Source: Aradus depressus
Lineage: Eukaryota > Arthropoda > Insecta > Hemiptera > Aradidae
DNA: 64,000 bases
Reading direction: 5' to 3'
Assembly (NCBI GenBank): GCA_963662175.1
Contig: OY759218.1
Span: forward strand, 23,520,051-23,584,050
This document shows, one piece after another, positions 36,003 through 47,330 of the stretch. The notes below the pieces were generated by a model that was not told the origin of the DNA, did no database searches, and worked only from the letters and a program-made list of their open reading frames with translations. The translations under genes and the position numbers were made by a program. Each line of letters opens with the position of its first letter. Position 1 is the first letter of the stretch.

Positions 36003-36064
36003 TATTTAAAAAAAAATAATAATAAAATGGTAATAAAAGAAGAGAAAATAAATAAATTAGTATC
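35031..36064. other. AT-rich non-coding sequence
   Basis: (TA)n microsatellite at 35958-36004; nothing coding recognised. Confidence 0.4.
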
Positions 36065-36392
36065 TAAATAATAATGACGAAAAGATAGAATGAATGTATC
36101 AATACGAAATTTTATATGGGTCCAGAACCCCATAAGGATAAAACCTATTGATTATCAGCCAAGTCGGTCAAAGAGAAAAGGGGGCTCAGAGGGGAGGAGG
36201 GGGTCTCAAAATAAAAACCTTAATACCTCCCGATGGAATGAATGTATCGACACGAGATTTAACATGAGGACTCAAAAGTCACTGTGCAATTCAACTATTT
36301 ATTTTTAGCATAACGATCGATTGATGTTAGAGTGAGGCAAAAATTTAGTTGGTTTATGCTGGAGAAGTACATTTCCAGTGTAAAAAAAAACT
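36065..36392 (-). repeat. CGG-hairpin repeat, reverse copy
   Basis: Contains agaatgaatgtatcaatacg, ccataaggataaaacctatt, gaatgaatgtatcgacacga, cgatcgattgatgttagag and the start-proximal ggagaagtaca in reverse. 3' hairpin missing. Confidence 0.8.
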
Positions 36393-37080
36393 GAGAATAA
36401 AAAAATGTATTGTATTTCTACTGTATTTCTTTCTAATCAAAACTAAGGTCAAACTCAAACCAACATCTCAATTTCAATGATTGAACCGATTTTGTTTCGG
36501 CCATGCTATTTTGGGGTTTTGTCTTTATTTCCCCCTCCCCTTCACCACAGTAATGAGGGGGTGAAAGTGGGGGGAGAGGGAGGCTCAAGGTTACAGTTTC
36601 GATTTCAAAGTTAGTAACACCTGGTTTTGTTACTAACGGACGCCAGATGGCTAACCATCAAAGCTACACGAACACACCTCCATCCTTATTATTATTACAA
36701 TTTCGCTTCCTCAGCATTATATTGTGCTGACAAATTTTGTTTAATTCAATTTTTTATAATCTCCAACTCTAAGATCTTTCGAAGCAACAGGACGACCACC
36801 ACATCTTTAGACTACTGATTGTAACTCTTGCAATAATAGTTAATGCTAAGATTTAATTTATTATTGTATAAATTATATTAATTTATTGTAAAATAAGCTA
36901 ATAATATGAAAAATGTGAGGTTTTTGGTTTAGTAGATTTCAAATATTGTTTTAAAAGCCCTTTAATACGTAAATAAATAAAAATATAATCTCTAAATTCA
37001 TTAAATAACAATGATTTAATAAGTCATTTTTTCAGAGTTGAGGGATAAATTATTATTGATTGTAAAAACGACCTTAATAA
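36393..37080. other. Non-coding sequence
   Basis: A GC-rich patch at 36520-36590 (ccccctccccttcacc) and AT-rich remainder; nothing recognised. Confidence 0.35.
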
Positions 37081-37490
37081 TTTTTATTAACCCAGTTATA
37101 CGAAGTATAGAGAAAGTTATGTAATCGGTCAGCAATTTTTTTACTGGAATTTCATGTTTTTGAAAAATAAAAAAAATTCCAACGGGGATTGGGGGAGGGG
37201 GGTTAATATTTTTATACGATAAACGTTAACACCCTCAGTCGTCTACATACTAAAATACGCAAATGTTGATAAAGGTAAAAAAAAAAAAATTTCAAATAAA
37301 TTCTCTACAAAAATGGTCTCTTCAATTTTTCAATATGTGTACGAGTATAAACTATGCAGGCATTTAGTTGTAGGAATGAAGAACTCAAAAATCCCAATAA
37401 CTTCTCATGTAATGAGTATATTGACACAAAATTTAGTATGAGGATTTTAGAAGGCACTATGTAAGTCAAAGTTTTAAACTATACAGTATA
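37081..37490 (-). repeat. CGG-hairpin repeat, reverse copy with 3' hairpin
   Basis: Begins (reverse) with cccagttatacgaagtatag, agaaagttatgtaatcggtc; ends with acaaaatttagtatgaggat and tatgtaagtcaaag. Lacks the first 120 bp of the family. Confidence 0.75.
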
Positions 37491-38035
37491 ACTAAACGAA
37501 TAATCTTTGTTTCCATTTTCCCGAAATCGTTTTACAACATTTCACATAATAATACTATAACGATTATCATAGATGTATTTTAATGTAAATGTACAAAAAT
37601 ACATTTTAAGATGTAAATGTATGCTGATAAAAGCAATCCTAAGGGAGACAAATTGGTATCCGAAAGTAGTTTTGTGAATGACATTGTTTACAATAGAGTC
37701 AATTTCTGTATGAAAATTGTAGATGATTTGAACTTAACATGTGAAGGTTGAACTTAAGAAGTTACCCTTTGATCTCAACATTTCTCTGACATCTTCGTGC
37801 CTGACATTGTCTGTTCAAACAAAAAAAAAAAAAAGATTCAATGGTCATAGCAAATTTCTCTAAATATTAAAACAAAATGAGAAGTTAAATAAACCAAACT
37901 GTATGTCTGTCAAAGAATAATGTATTTGAAGTATAGCTTAATACAGGTGAGTTGATAATATATATAATATAGTACATACAGTGGAGCAACAATAATAATT
38001 ATGCCATATTACCATCACTCATTTGAAAAAAATAT
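37491..38035. other. AT-rich non-coding sequence
   Basis: No recognised feature. Confidence 0.35.
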
Positions 38036-38163
38036 ATAAAAAAAGTTGTCGGTGGATCTCCGGCTATGTACTTCCCCAACAAGAATTAATCAATTACTTT
38101 TTCACTCTCCTTCCTTTTTCATTCGATTGTTTGCGCTAAAACTAAACATTTAACTTACATAGT
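38036..38163 (+). repeat. CGG-hairpin repeat, 5' end
   Basis: gttgtcggtggatctccggc, tatgtacttccccaac and tttttcactctcc follow the family start. Cut at 38163 where a reverse SINE fragment begins. Confidence 0.8.
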
Positions 38164-38370
38164 CCAGCCTGACTCTACTATGGGAGTTCTAAATTTTTAT
38201 TTATCTAAGGTAGCGGTCTCTAACGAGTACCTGACATCTTACAGGCTCAGGACCATCGAAGGACGGCGTAATTAAGTTTATTTTACCTCCCAGGTAAAAA
38301 AAATTAAGGACCTCAGCCAAGTTTCGAACCCGCAATATTGAGCTCAGTAAGCAAGCACGCATACCACTGT
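38164..38370 (-). mobile_element. tRNA-SINE, 5' two-thirds
   Basis: Reverse copy from the tRNA-like head (cagtggtatgcgtgcttgct in reverse at 38369) through B box gggttcgaaactt to gactctactatgggag. The 3' end is missing. Confidence 0.85.
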
Positions 38371-38637
38371 TAATATTAGTCATTAATAATCTTAACACTT
38401 TGCATTCGTTTGTACAACTTGAAATATTTTTTTTATCTGAACGATTTATTAAACATTTCATACATTTTAATAATTTTATCAGCAAAATGAAAAATTTCAG
38501 GTGAATAAGTTTCTCTTGTAAACGAATACATGTGCAGAAAAAAAAGAGATACACATCGGATAAACGAAAGAGTAGGGACTGATCTGAACATGTGGAGATA
38601 GTAGTAACCTTTGATCTCAACGTACATTGAAGAGGCT

Positions 38638-38860
38638 TTTTACTTAGCCGGCTATAAAAAGTATAGGGGAAGTTATGTAATCACCCAGACATTCGATGTT
38701 GAGTTTTCACCGGAATTTCATATTTTCCGACCCCTTGTTTCCAAAAATGTCGACTGAAACAGTCGACTCGTTTTGGAGGGGTGCGAAAAGATAATTAATT
38801 AATTCTTCTGGCGAAGCACATTACGGGTGATTCACCGACGACTTTTCAAATATATTTTTC
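38638..38860 (-). repeat. CGG-hairpin repeat, minimal 220-bp derivative
   Basis: Both termini are present, the hairpin end at 38645-38672 (ggctataaaaagtatagggg) and the start (gtcgtcggtgaatcacccgt in reverse at 38858), but the centre is deleted. Useful for showing that both ends belong to one element. Confidence 0.8.
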
Positions 38861-39009
38861 ATCTAGAGGCTTTGGTACTGCAATAATCATACCATTCGAT
38901 GCAGATTTTAATGCTGAATGCAACCCTTATAATGAATAACTAATTTTCAATTAAAAGGGGATGCTTTGATTGACACCTCCCTGATACCCTCATTTAGAAT
39001 ATAAGTATA

Positions 39010-39440
39010 AAATTCAAGTGAATACGAAAATGTACTTCCCCAGATCAACTAAGTTTTCGTTCTTCCTCTAACACCAACCGATTGTTTTGATCAATAGTTA
39101 ACTTAAACAGGAACTTCAGAATTCTCATACTAAATTTCCTGACGATACATTCATTACATCAGTAGTTATTAGGGATTTTGAGTTGAGCCCCCATCTGATC
39201 TCCACCTTCTATATAGCTGAAAATCTAAAGGTGTTACACATATAATTTTTTGTGTTAATACAATCATTCTATCAGGAGTTATCGTGTTCGCAGACACAAA
39301 TACAAACACATTGACTAACGTTTTTTCAGGGGGGTCTTGCTGCAGATCAAATATGAAATTCCGGTAAAAACTCAACATCGAATTGCTGATCTATTACATA
39401 ACTTATCCTATACTTCGGATAACTGAAGAAATGAAAATGG
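39010..39440 (+). repeat. CGG-hairpin repeat
   Basis: From tgtacttccccagatcaact to acttatcctatacttcggat plus aactgaagaaatgaaa; the palindromic start is degraded, the other landmarks (cattcattacatcagtag, cattctatcaggagttatcg) are present. Confidence 0.8.
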
Positions 39441-39444
39441 AGGA

Positions 39445-39692
39445 GCGACATCAAAAATAGAATGAGTTTATCGATACGATATTTTACAAGAGCAATCCAA
39501 AACCCCCAAAAAATCCCAACAAATGCCTTGCCTTAGTAATGAATGTACCGAAACTATTTTTTTTTATATATTCAAAAACCACATAGGGATATAACCAACC
39601 AATTTTCAGCCAAATTGGTCAATTGGTTTCAGAGGGAGAGCGAAACTTAGTTGGTTAATTGGAGCTGGAGAAGTACATTACCAATGTAGAAT
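39445..39692 (-). repeat. CGG-hairpin repeat, reverse fragment
   Basis: tagaatgagtttatcgatac, ccaattttcagccaaattgg and ggagctggagaagtacatta are reverse family landmarks. Directly follows a forward copy, forming an inverted pair. Confidence 0.7.
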
Positions 39693-39951
39693 GTTAAAGA
39701 AATACATATTTTTCACAAATATGGCGAAACTTCCAAGGTGAATTCCTAAAGCGTTTGCACGAAATACAATTCCTTTCTTTCTATATTTGAAAAATTTCCA
39801 TACCATCAGAGAAGTTATTCTTTGATCTGCATATTTTGAACCAGTGGTGTAACGAAGATGGAGTAAATATTCGTTGTCACATTTTCGAGTTGGAATTTTA
39901 AGTAGATTAAGATGAAAAATTGAGCGATGAGTTTGACAAATTCGCTTCAAA

Positions 39952-40350
39952 ACATTTCCAGACTTATATATGGGCTACAATGGTGGACATATTGCATCAG
40001 TCAAATTATGTTATTTGTTTTACACTGATCCCATTCAGCTGACTTTTGGCATGGATGTTACAGTATATCTAAGATGGACGGACATACACCCTAACTCCCC
40101 ATCTGCTACCGCTTTCTTTGAAAAACTGCGCTAATAACTGGCATTTTAATGGTTTCCCTTTATTTTCTCAAAAAACGTGCATTTCACGGCTAAAATGTAT
40201 CAGACCTAAATTAAAGCTAATGAAATTTCACACAAATATGGTCCTCTTCATATTTTTCATACAACGAATGGTTTGGGAAATATTCATCGTTATACTAGCG
40301 TCCCAATTAAATGAAGCAAGTGATTTGATTCGGAGTTGTTTAAATTCTAA
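39952..40350 (+). repeat. About 400-bp dispersed repeat, copy 1 (unknown class)
   Basis: Nearly identical to 56410-56829 (tgggctacaatggtggacat, gttatttgttttacactgat, acgtgcatttcacggctaaa). This copy lacks 18 bp present at about 56758-56775. No ORF with a recognisable motif; a third fragment lies at 58038-58118. Confidence 0.85.
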
Positions 40351-41084
40351 CAATTTTTTTTTTGCAAAATTAAGTTTTTTTTCTTTAAATCCCCAACACC
40401 ATTACATAGAGATTTAATATTTTAAGTATATTATTTGTTTCACCTTTTGGTTTAGGGCATTTTTCAATGTTCAGTTTTAAGAAATTTAAAATTATGTGAT
40501 GCAATTTCTATGACCACGACTAGTACCACTCGTTCAAACATGACAATGTCCGACCCCGGGCGGATTGCGGCGGATGTGATTATTATGAATTTCTCTCACC
40601 CAATAATACCTAAGGAAAAAAAGGACAAAGTCCATTTTCTGGAATAACCTGGAACTTTTTTTAAATTACTGTCTTTGTAAAAATTACATTTAAAAAACAC
40701 GTATTTTTATAAACAAAATTGAAAAAAAACTAACAAAAACACATTTTAGAAATGATAGTTTACGTGATAGAGTGGCACAGAATGATAATAAAAAGGTTGA
40801 AAATCTTCAAGAGGGAAAAATTATCTATCAACTACTAGCTCGAACCAAACAATTCGACAAAACCTGAAAATCATGTTCTCATACACTCCAGAAGGTACAA
40901 ATAAAACAGTGTATCTAGTTTTTTGAGCCATAAAACAAAATTTTAATTTGGGCCGATGTCGTACTTTTGGCTCATTTGTCCCACTGTGCGGCGCCCCCAA
41001 TAATCAATGTTGATTTGTTTAGATTATATTTTTCAAATTGATTTCGCACGTTTAAAAAAGTAATTATATATCTTAATATTATTT
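40351..41084. other. AT-rich non-coding sequence
   Basis: No recognised feature. Confidence 0.35.
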
Positions 41085-41170
41085 TAGTTTTAAGTTGAAT
41101 TATGTTTGTCGTTTCCTATAGCTGTGTTCGTTCATATATTCGTTTTCAGACATTTATTCATATTAATAAT
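41085..41170 (+). repeat. About 85-bp repeat shared with 57367-57452
   Basis: aagttgaattatgtttgtcg, tttcctatagctgtgttc and ttcagacatttattcatatt match the other copy with few differences. Class unknown. Confidence 0.75.
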
Positions 41171-41859
41171 TTAATTTTAAATTTAACTTTTTCGTTACTA
41201 TTATTGTATGAATGAGCAATAAACACTTCAGGTGGGGGATGGAGGAGCAACCAGGGACTAGTGATGAGGGGGCGGTAGTCCAAAGATGGAGGCAGCAAGA
41301 GGAGCAGAGATGAAGACAAACCCCAGCCGGGGGCAAGAGGGAAGCCGCCGAGTAGATACACGAGGCTCAGCGAATGGCACACCACTCTCAGCTTTGAAAC
41401 AAAATATCTAAATTACAATCTGCTAAGTTCAAAGACACGGCCACGTGGAAGCTATGGAGGAAAATCTAACTTCCACTCACCCCAAGTGGGATTTGGATAG
41501 TGGATGTTCTCTCACAAGATATGACAATGAAATAGTAAATATATATAGCCGTGATAGGGAATAGGTTCAGAATAACCTTCAAATGATATGTGGCCGCCAA
41601 TAGTCCTATTGTGTGGGAGTACTTGAAAACAAATAATGTATATGCGTTCATTCTGCGCCATTTAATCAACAAAAGGGGGGCATCCGCGCGGTGGACACTT
41701 CTTTTGATGATTTTAGAGGTTGTGCAATCCCTTAAAATATTGGAATTTAAAGGAATGACAGGTGGCAAGAAAGATCTGTCCCTGCGAATAAAATTAGGGA
41801 CATGTGCTTACTTTAGAGTCTGCCAGGATTCGTATATATATCTACGGAGCTAGGTGTCC

Positions 41860-42025
41860 AGTGGCCCCCTACGTGCCCCCCTGATCCAGTGCTACTCGTG
41901 ACTGAACTTCGGTCACGTCAAGGCCCAGTGCAGCGGCTCCATGCTATGCGAAATCTGTAGGGACAAGCATGCCTCTACCGAGTGTACCTTCAATCTCCCC
42001 TGTACTGACTTCCTATCAAATCGTG
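41860..42025 (+). pseudogene. Retrotransposon ORF1 (gag-like) CCHC zinc-knuckle remnant
   Basis: Frame from about 41881 reads QCYS-stop-LNFGHVKAQC, then MLCEICRDKHASTECTF: two zinc knuckles of the kind in Jockey/R1-type ORF1 (C-x2-C-x4-H-x4-C). The second cysteine of the first knuckle is a TGA stop, and the run of C just upstream suggests a 1-bp frame slip. The GC-rich sequence 41220-41850 may be the decayed upstream part and 42479-42610 (Pro-rich) the downstream part. A CGG-hairpin repeat lies between. Confidence 0.65.
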
Positions 42026-42478
42026 AAGAGAAAAAGTCGACGGTGAATCACCGGCTATATACTTCCCCAGAACGACCGTTTGCGTTAATATTAAGTAGTC
42101 GACATACATAGGGGCTCTTTTTTATTTTTCCGCAGGGCGATGGAAATACTTTTAACGAAGGGATGCGCATGCAACCCAACAGTGTGGTGATTGCACTAAA
42201 ACCATCCCCCTGTTTACAGGGGCTCCTAATCTTCATACTAAATTTTGTGTCGATAAATTCATTAAATTGGCAGTTATTAAAGGTTTGAATTCAGCCCCCT
42301 CCCCTGAACCCCCCCCCCCTTCCTTCGGCCGATATCGCTGAAGTTTAACAGGTTATGTCCTCATTGGGGTTTGACTTCAAATATGAAATTTCAGGTCGAT
42401 ACATTCATTACATCGGCAGTTATTGGTGTTTTTGAATAGAGCCCCCTCTCCCCTTCTGCCAATTCCTCTGAAAACTAT
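42026..42478 (+). repeat. CGG-hairpin repeat inserted in a retrotransposon ORF1
   Basis: Intact gtcgacggtgaatcaccggc, tatatacttccccagaacg, then an insertion-like segment (42120-42215) and the usual ctaattttgtgtcgataaat; CCCC-rich block and second cattcattacatcggcag. The 3' hairpin is absent; sequence resumes as GC-rich retrotransposon-like text. Confidence 0.75.
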
Positions 42479-42942
42479 CGAGGAACCTGCCAGCCAACAT
42501 CCACCGCCTGAGGTCCAGTCTCCCCTGTTCTGGAAACCCAGCCCCAGATACCTGTTGTGAAGGACATCCAGCCGATGTAGACTCGTCTAGACTGCTTCAC
42601 CGTAGAACACTGACCCATAGTCCAGAAATGCCCTAATTACGTTTCCATAAAATAGTAGGTACAATACTAGGATCCTCTTCCCATTACTGTTTGTTATCAA
42701 TCTAAGAATATTAATTTTTATTTATTTTATTGTTCATATTTACAAATGGTGAAGATAAAGCCATAAGACAATTGGGAAATGAAATAATAAATGTGAATAT
42801 GTACAAGGAAATATATGAAAAAAAAAATAGAATTAATAATAAATAAACAAAATAAAATACAAATGTCTATAAAATGGTGAAAAATATGAATAAAATAATA
42901 AATAAAATATATTTACACAGTAAGTAAAATATAAACAAAGGA
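42479..42942. other. Retrotransposon-like GC-rich piece then AT-rich sequence
   Basis: 42479-42610 is GC-rich (ccagccaacatccaccgcct) and may continue the ORF1 remnant. 42700-42942 is low-complexity AT. Confidence 0.4.
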
Positions 42943-43207
42943 GAGGGCGCTGGTAGCTCAGAGGTAGCGTGCTAGCCTATTGAACTCAAGATCGCGGGTT
43001 CGAAACTTGGCCGAAGCCCTAAGGTTTTTTATCTGAGCGGTGAAAAAACGTTGAGCACGCCGACCTTCGGATGAGACGTTAAGCGATGGTCCCGAGCCTG
43101 TGCAATGTCAGGTACTCGTTAAAGACCCCTACCCTGATGAATAAACCTAGGTAGGCAAAATTTAGGACTCCCACTGCAGAGTCGGGATCATGTCCACCAG
43201 AGTGGAG
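42943..43207 (+). mobile_element. tRNA-SINE with intact tRNA head, 3'-truncated
   Basis: gagggcgctggtagctcaga carries the A box (TGGTAGCTCAGAGG) and gggttcgaaactt the B box (about 42995-43007). Continues through cttcggatgagacgttaagc to catgtccaccagagtgg; the last 80 bp are missing and Jockey-like sequence follows. Confidence 0.9.
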
Positions 43208-43650
43208 AAATCCCCCGAAACACAATCGCGATGAGGTCATCCTCATTCTTTCAATTTAATTGAAATAGAAGAGGCCAGGATAGCCCGGCTGATCCCCCGT
43301 AAAACCTCGCTCTGCCAGCCTCTGACCAGCAGTGGTGACAGACCGAGTGGGATAGAAAGACCTGAATGTGAGTGAATACATGAGGGGAGAAACTGCCCAT
43401 TATCAGCACTGCCTCAACCTTCAGGGAGGATTGTCGGGATGGGAATGGGATGACAGAGATTGGGTAAAAGGATTTTCATGGAAGGAAAGTTTTCAATGGA
43501 AGTTTAGGAAATGGGACTTGATTAAGTCGTTGACAAAAGGAATTTCAAAGTCATTATAGAGGGTGTGGAGAGTGAGATTAAAAACATAAAAGGGTGCATC
43601 GACAATTGTTCTTAGGACTTTAGATTGGAAGGATTAGGCTATGCTTTATG
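43208..43650 (-). pseudogene. Jockey-like LINE ORF2 C-terminus remnant
   Basis: Minus-strand translation gives SFQSKVLRTIVDAPFYVFN, EIPFVNDLIKSHF, LSSHSHPDNPP: the C-terminal block of Jockey-clade reverse transcriptases (QSKxLRTIxxAPxYV). One internal stop. Its 3' UTR text (gaggggagaaactgccc in plus orientation) parallels that at 53018 and 60202. Confidence 0.75.
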
Positions 43651-43744
43651 TTAGATGGCTTACATTAATATTGATGCTTAACATTTTTTGCAGAGATATT
43701 ATAAAACACAATAAAAAAATATAAAGGTAAAAAAGTACGTTTTT

Positions 43745-43892
43745 TTTAAATATTGTCTATTTCTATATTCTATATTTCTGTACTGCTACCATTTTAAATA
43801 TTGTCTATTTCTATATTCTATATTTCTGTACTGCTACCATTTTAAATATTGTCTATTTCTATATTCTATATTTCTGTACTGCTACCATTTTC
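43745..43892. repeat. Tandem triplicate of about 48 bp
   Basis: Three nearly exact copies of aaatattgtctatttctata, then ttctatatttctgtactgct. Sharply bounded. Confidence 0.9.
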
Positions 43893-45014
43893 TTTATATT
43901 TTTTTAACTAAAAGGTTGTTCTACTTTCTGAATTAGGGAGAATATATGGTTCCAGATTAGCTCCCGGTCTAGAAGTAAGTTAACCTTAACCATGCAAGAT
44001 AAATCGACCCCCCTCCCTCGAAACTAACTTCCGGTCCAAATATCGGACAATAGTATCGAAGTATTAATTCTTTTGTGTCCCTATTTTCAAGTATCAATAC
44101 CATGAATCCGATAATTTGCTATACTTGAATACGGATACCTTGCGGTCTCGAGTGGTGCCTGAATGATGGGGGGGGGGGGGGGGGGGGCTTGGAGCGGATG
44201 TATAGGAACACCGGGTCACTAGCGACACAGGCTAGCTCAGAAGAACGGAGGCAGGATGAAACATTGTGCTGGCGTTGGGCTTAGTCTGACAAAGCCGTCA
44301 AGGAGTCACTCTGGTGTAATCAATGAGTGAAGTTCGGAGAACCCAGCAAGGGGAAGCAGAATAGCTGTTAGCTGTGTCTTGGGGGACTGACGACCCCACG
44401 GGCACCCAGTCAGCACATTTCAACAGAAACACATACTCACATGCAAACACTACAGATACAACCTATACAACCCAAGATGGCGATTCGAGTCGAGGCTGTG
44501 TCACAGGATACTAAAAATCTCTCTCTTAGTGCACCGGGCAACTCCCCACTATATGATACTTAACATTTTTCGCAGAAATATTGTGAAACACTTAATAAAA
44601 AATAAAATACATTAGTTTTTCTTTATATTTTCCCGACTGTATGTAGCCTTATACATGCAAGTAACAACGATATAACCCCCTTTTCCTAACACCAGAAATA
44701 TTTATTTAGCGATTTGAAAAATGTAATCGCTATTTCAGTCGTGCGGGAATTTTCATGGATTCGATTATCTTAGATTTTTCTCCTTTTAAATAATTCATTC
44801 CATAATTTAAATATTTTTTAAAAATTTATTTTGATGTAAACATTTGTATTTATAACTCGAAATATTATGATTCAACGAAAAAAAACATTATTATTAAAAT
44901 TGTGTTACCTGACCACATTCAGGAAATTTCGAGAGCGCAGTCGCTTTTGGGACCATTTTTATCAGAGGAGCGTACAGAAGATCTGAAAATTGTCATGGAA
45001 TACACATCATCTGA
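43893..45014. other. Mixed non-coding sequence with a GC-rich segment
   Basis: Poly(G) at about 44168-44187. 44190-44545 is GC-rich and begins a short frame MAIRVEAVSQDTKNLSLSA at 44478; it looks like a retroelement 5' region but no motif confirms this. Remainder AT-rich. Confidence 0.35.
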
Positions 45015-45155
45015 AAGCTTACATCAAAAACAAAATTTAGTATGAGGATTCAGAAGCTCCTACGTAAGATACTATTGATTTTTAGCCCGAACGTTGATTG
45101 GTTGTGGAGGAAGAGAAAAAAATTGATTAATTGAAGTACGTTGCCGGTTCCATTT
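45015..45155 (-). repeat. CGG-hairpin repeat, reverse fragment
   Basis: acaaaatttagtatgaggat, ttagcccgaacgttgattgg and gaagtacgttgccggtt match the family 5' third in reverse. Confidence 0.75.
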
Positions 45156-45904
45156 GTATTTTACTTTAAAACACTTGCGAAAAGTTTGGATGCCTAATGT
45201 GTCCAAATGGACGTACCATAAAAGCCATAAAAATGAAGCTTTATTTTTTTACATATTTTTCCGCGGTTTTAGGGTTGCATACGGATAAAAATCATTGGAA
45301 AGTTTGAAATTTTAGACAAAAAATAAATCTAGGCACTACTGGGTTAAAAAAACATTCCATTTCAATGGGCCGCCATATTTCGGATAAACGGTTTTTTTTT
45401 TTTTAAATACCCTTAAAATGTTAAATTTGGCCTACCTTTCGAAAGGAGATTTTAAACCTAATGGTTGAACCGACCATGATGTCGTTTGAAAGGGTAGGTA
45501 ACTGATTTTCCAAGGAGTGCTCTGTCAAAATCCTAAGAACAGGAGAAGCAGATATCCGAGTGTTTCCGAACTTTTTGAACACTCGAAGCACATGGTCACA
45601 TGGTCGGTGATCCAGAGAGGACTTCTTGATAAATGTTTCAAGTGGAAGTAGGAGAGGATGTGAGTGGCCACATGTCGGCCGACATATGCTGGCCACACTA
45701 AACTAGCACCGTACCACCAGATGGACTGGCACCCAGTGACAAAAACTATCCCGCCACAGAGCTTCTCAATACTCTCATCCACAGATATATTATAATGTAT
45801 TATTTGCCTAGAAGAGAGCAACTATTGTATTCAGTCAGAAATTCATGTCAAACAAGTCCGTGTACTTAGAAACTGCATAATATGAGTTAGCAGATTTCAA
45901 AGGT
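45156..45904. other. Non-coding sequence
   Basis: 45430-45760 is GC-richer with two overlapping minus-strand frames of 91 and 98 codons without known motif. Nothing assigned. Confidence 0.35.
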
Positions 45905-46485
45905 TTAACCTTTATTTAGCTTCTCAGCTACAAGAAGTACAGTTATGAAATCGATCACAAATTCGATGAGTTTTCACCAGAATTTCATGTTTCCCGGCCC
46001 TCTGATTCAAAAAACGAAAAACAATTTTTTTGTGTGTATGTATCTTGTTAACACGATAACTTCCGATAGAAAGAATATATCGACACGAAATTTGAAGAAT
46101 GAGGAAGTGTATATTTTTAATGAAAAAAACTCTATTTTGATTATTTTTCCTGAGACATGAGTCAAATTATACTATACAGCATGTATAGTACAACTGCATA
46201 TAAACCGTGAGTGGTTATCCAGCCAGAATTTTATAAATGTGTACCAAGAAACCCCATAAGGACGACACCTATTAAGTCTCAGCGGAATCAGCCGAAAGGG
46301 AAGGTGGCGCGACTCAAATACCCTAATAACTGCCGATGTAATGAATGTATCGATACACAATTTAGTATAAAGATTCCGAAGTTCCTATGTAAGACTACTA
46401 TTGATTGTTAGCTCAAACGGTCCATTGGTTTTGGAGGAACAGCGAAAAATTGATTCATTACCGATGATTCACCGACGAATTTTTC
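45905..46485 (-). repeat. CGG-hairpin repeat, reverse copy with insertion
   Basis: Hairpin end in reverse at 45920-45955 (cttctcagctacaagaagta, diverged), start palindrome ggtgattcaccgacga at 46463. Interrupted at about 46105-46230 by a segment also found at 47205-47330 (tgattatttttcctgagaca, atccagccagaattttat). Confidence 0.75.
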
Positions 46486-46750
46486 TTTTCCTCATGGCAA
46501 GACATACTGGCCAGATAAAAATACGAAAAATGCAAAAACTCAGCATTTCCTCTATAAAAAAAAAATTGAAAATGCACAACTCGCATTCACTAATTAGAAG
46601 AAGCTTAAGAGAAAGGCCCTATCATTTAAAACTGATGTTTAAATTCTAAGATTTAATAACGGTTGATATATTTCACTTATGATGTACAAAATTGTATCAG
46701 GTATGTTATATGCTTTAACGGAAATAAATATAATTATTATTATTATTTTT
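46486..46750 (+). mobile_element. Probable LINE 3' end
   Basis: Ends ttaacggaaataaatataat and (att)n at 46715-46747, like 34078-34103. No recognisable ORF. Tentative. Confidence 0.35.
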
Positions 46751-47100
46751 GTAGGAATATTGAGGGTCAGTCAAAGATGGAAGAAAACACTATTCAAATG
46801 CCAACGTTTCGATATATTTTATATCATCATCAGGGCCTACAAACTTGGGGGGGAAATCAAGATTAGAATCAAAAATAAACAAACATTTTTTTTGTTGATA
46901 AACATTACTGAACGTTAAAAATACATTATAACAAGTTAAAAATTGAAACTGACTTACCTACTATGAATAATTACTAAACATTAAAATTAAATGTTCATAG
47001 TAAGTCAGTTTCAATTTTTAACTTGTTATAATGAATTTTTAACGTTCAGTAATGTTTATCAACAAAAAAAGTCTTTGACTGACCCTCAATATTCCTACAA
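46751..47100. mobile_element. Foldback element, Penelope-like terminal sequence
   Basis: Outer arms 46751-46777 and 47073-47100 are reverse complements (gtaggaatattgagggtcag). Inner arms 46884-46967 and 46993-47072 also pair (gttgataaacattactgaac). The left arm alone holds about 105 bp (46778-46883) containing a reverse hammerhead ribozyme motif. The same terminal text recurs at 57490-58015. Confidence 0.8.
46797..46837 (-). ncRNA. Hammerhead ribozyme motif (candidate A)
   Basis: On the minus strand: GCC, core CTGATGA (46833-46827), T, stem II GATAT / ATATC with loop AAAAT, GAAA (46810-46807), then self-complementary ACGT as minimal stem III, U, and GGC pairing with the GCC before the core. 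Same design as candidate B. The two-base-pair ACGU stem III implies action as a dimer, as described for Penelope-type hammerheads. Confidence 0.7.
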
Positions 47101-47159
47101 TTAGAATCTACAGTCGCTAATCAACATCTTCATTATTATTATTATTATATAAATCCGAT

Positions 47160-47330
47160 AACAAATCACGGGTGAATCTTCGGCAATGTATTTCTCCAAG
47201 AAAGTGTCAATTTTGAATGAAAACATTTGTCTATATTGATTATTTTTCCTAAAACATGGAGTCAAAATAAATACTATTCAGCATTGTAAGGGCATAAAAA
47301 CCGCGAGCGGTAATCCAGCCAGAATTTTAT
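47160..47330 (+). repeat. CGG-hairpin repeat stub plus shared 125-bp segment
   Basis: 47160-47204 holds the family start (cgggtgaatcttcggcaatg, tatttctccaag). 47205-47330 matches 46105-46230. Confidence 0.65.
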
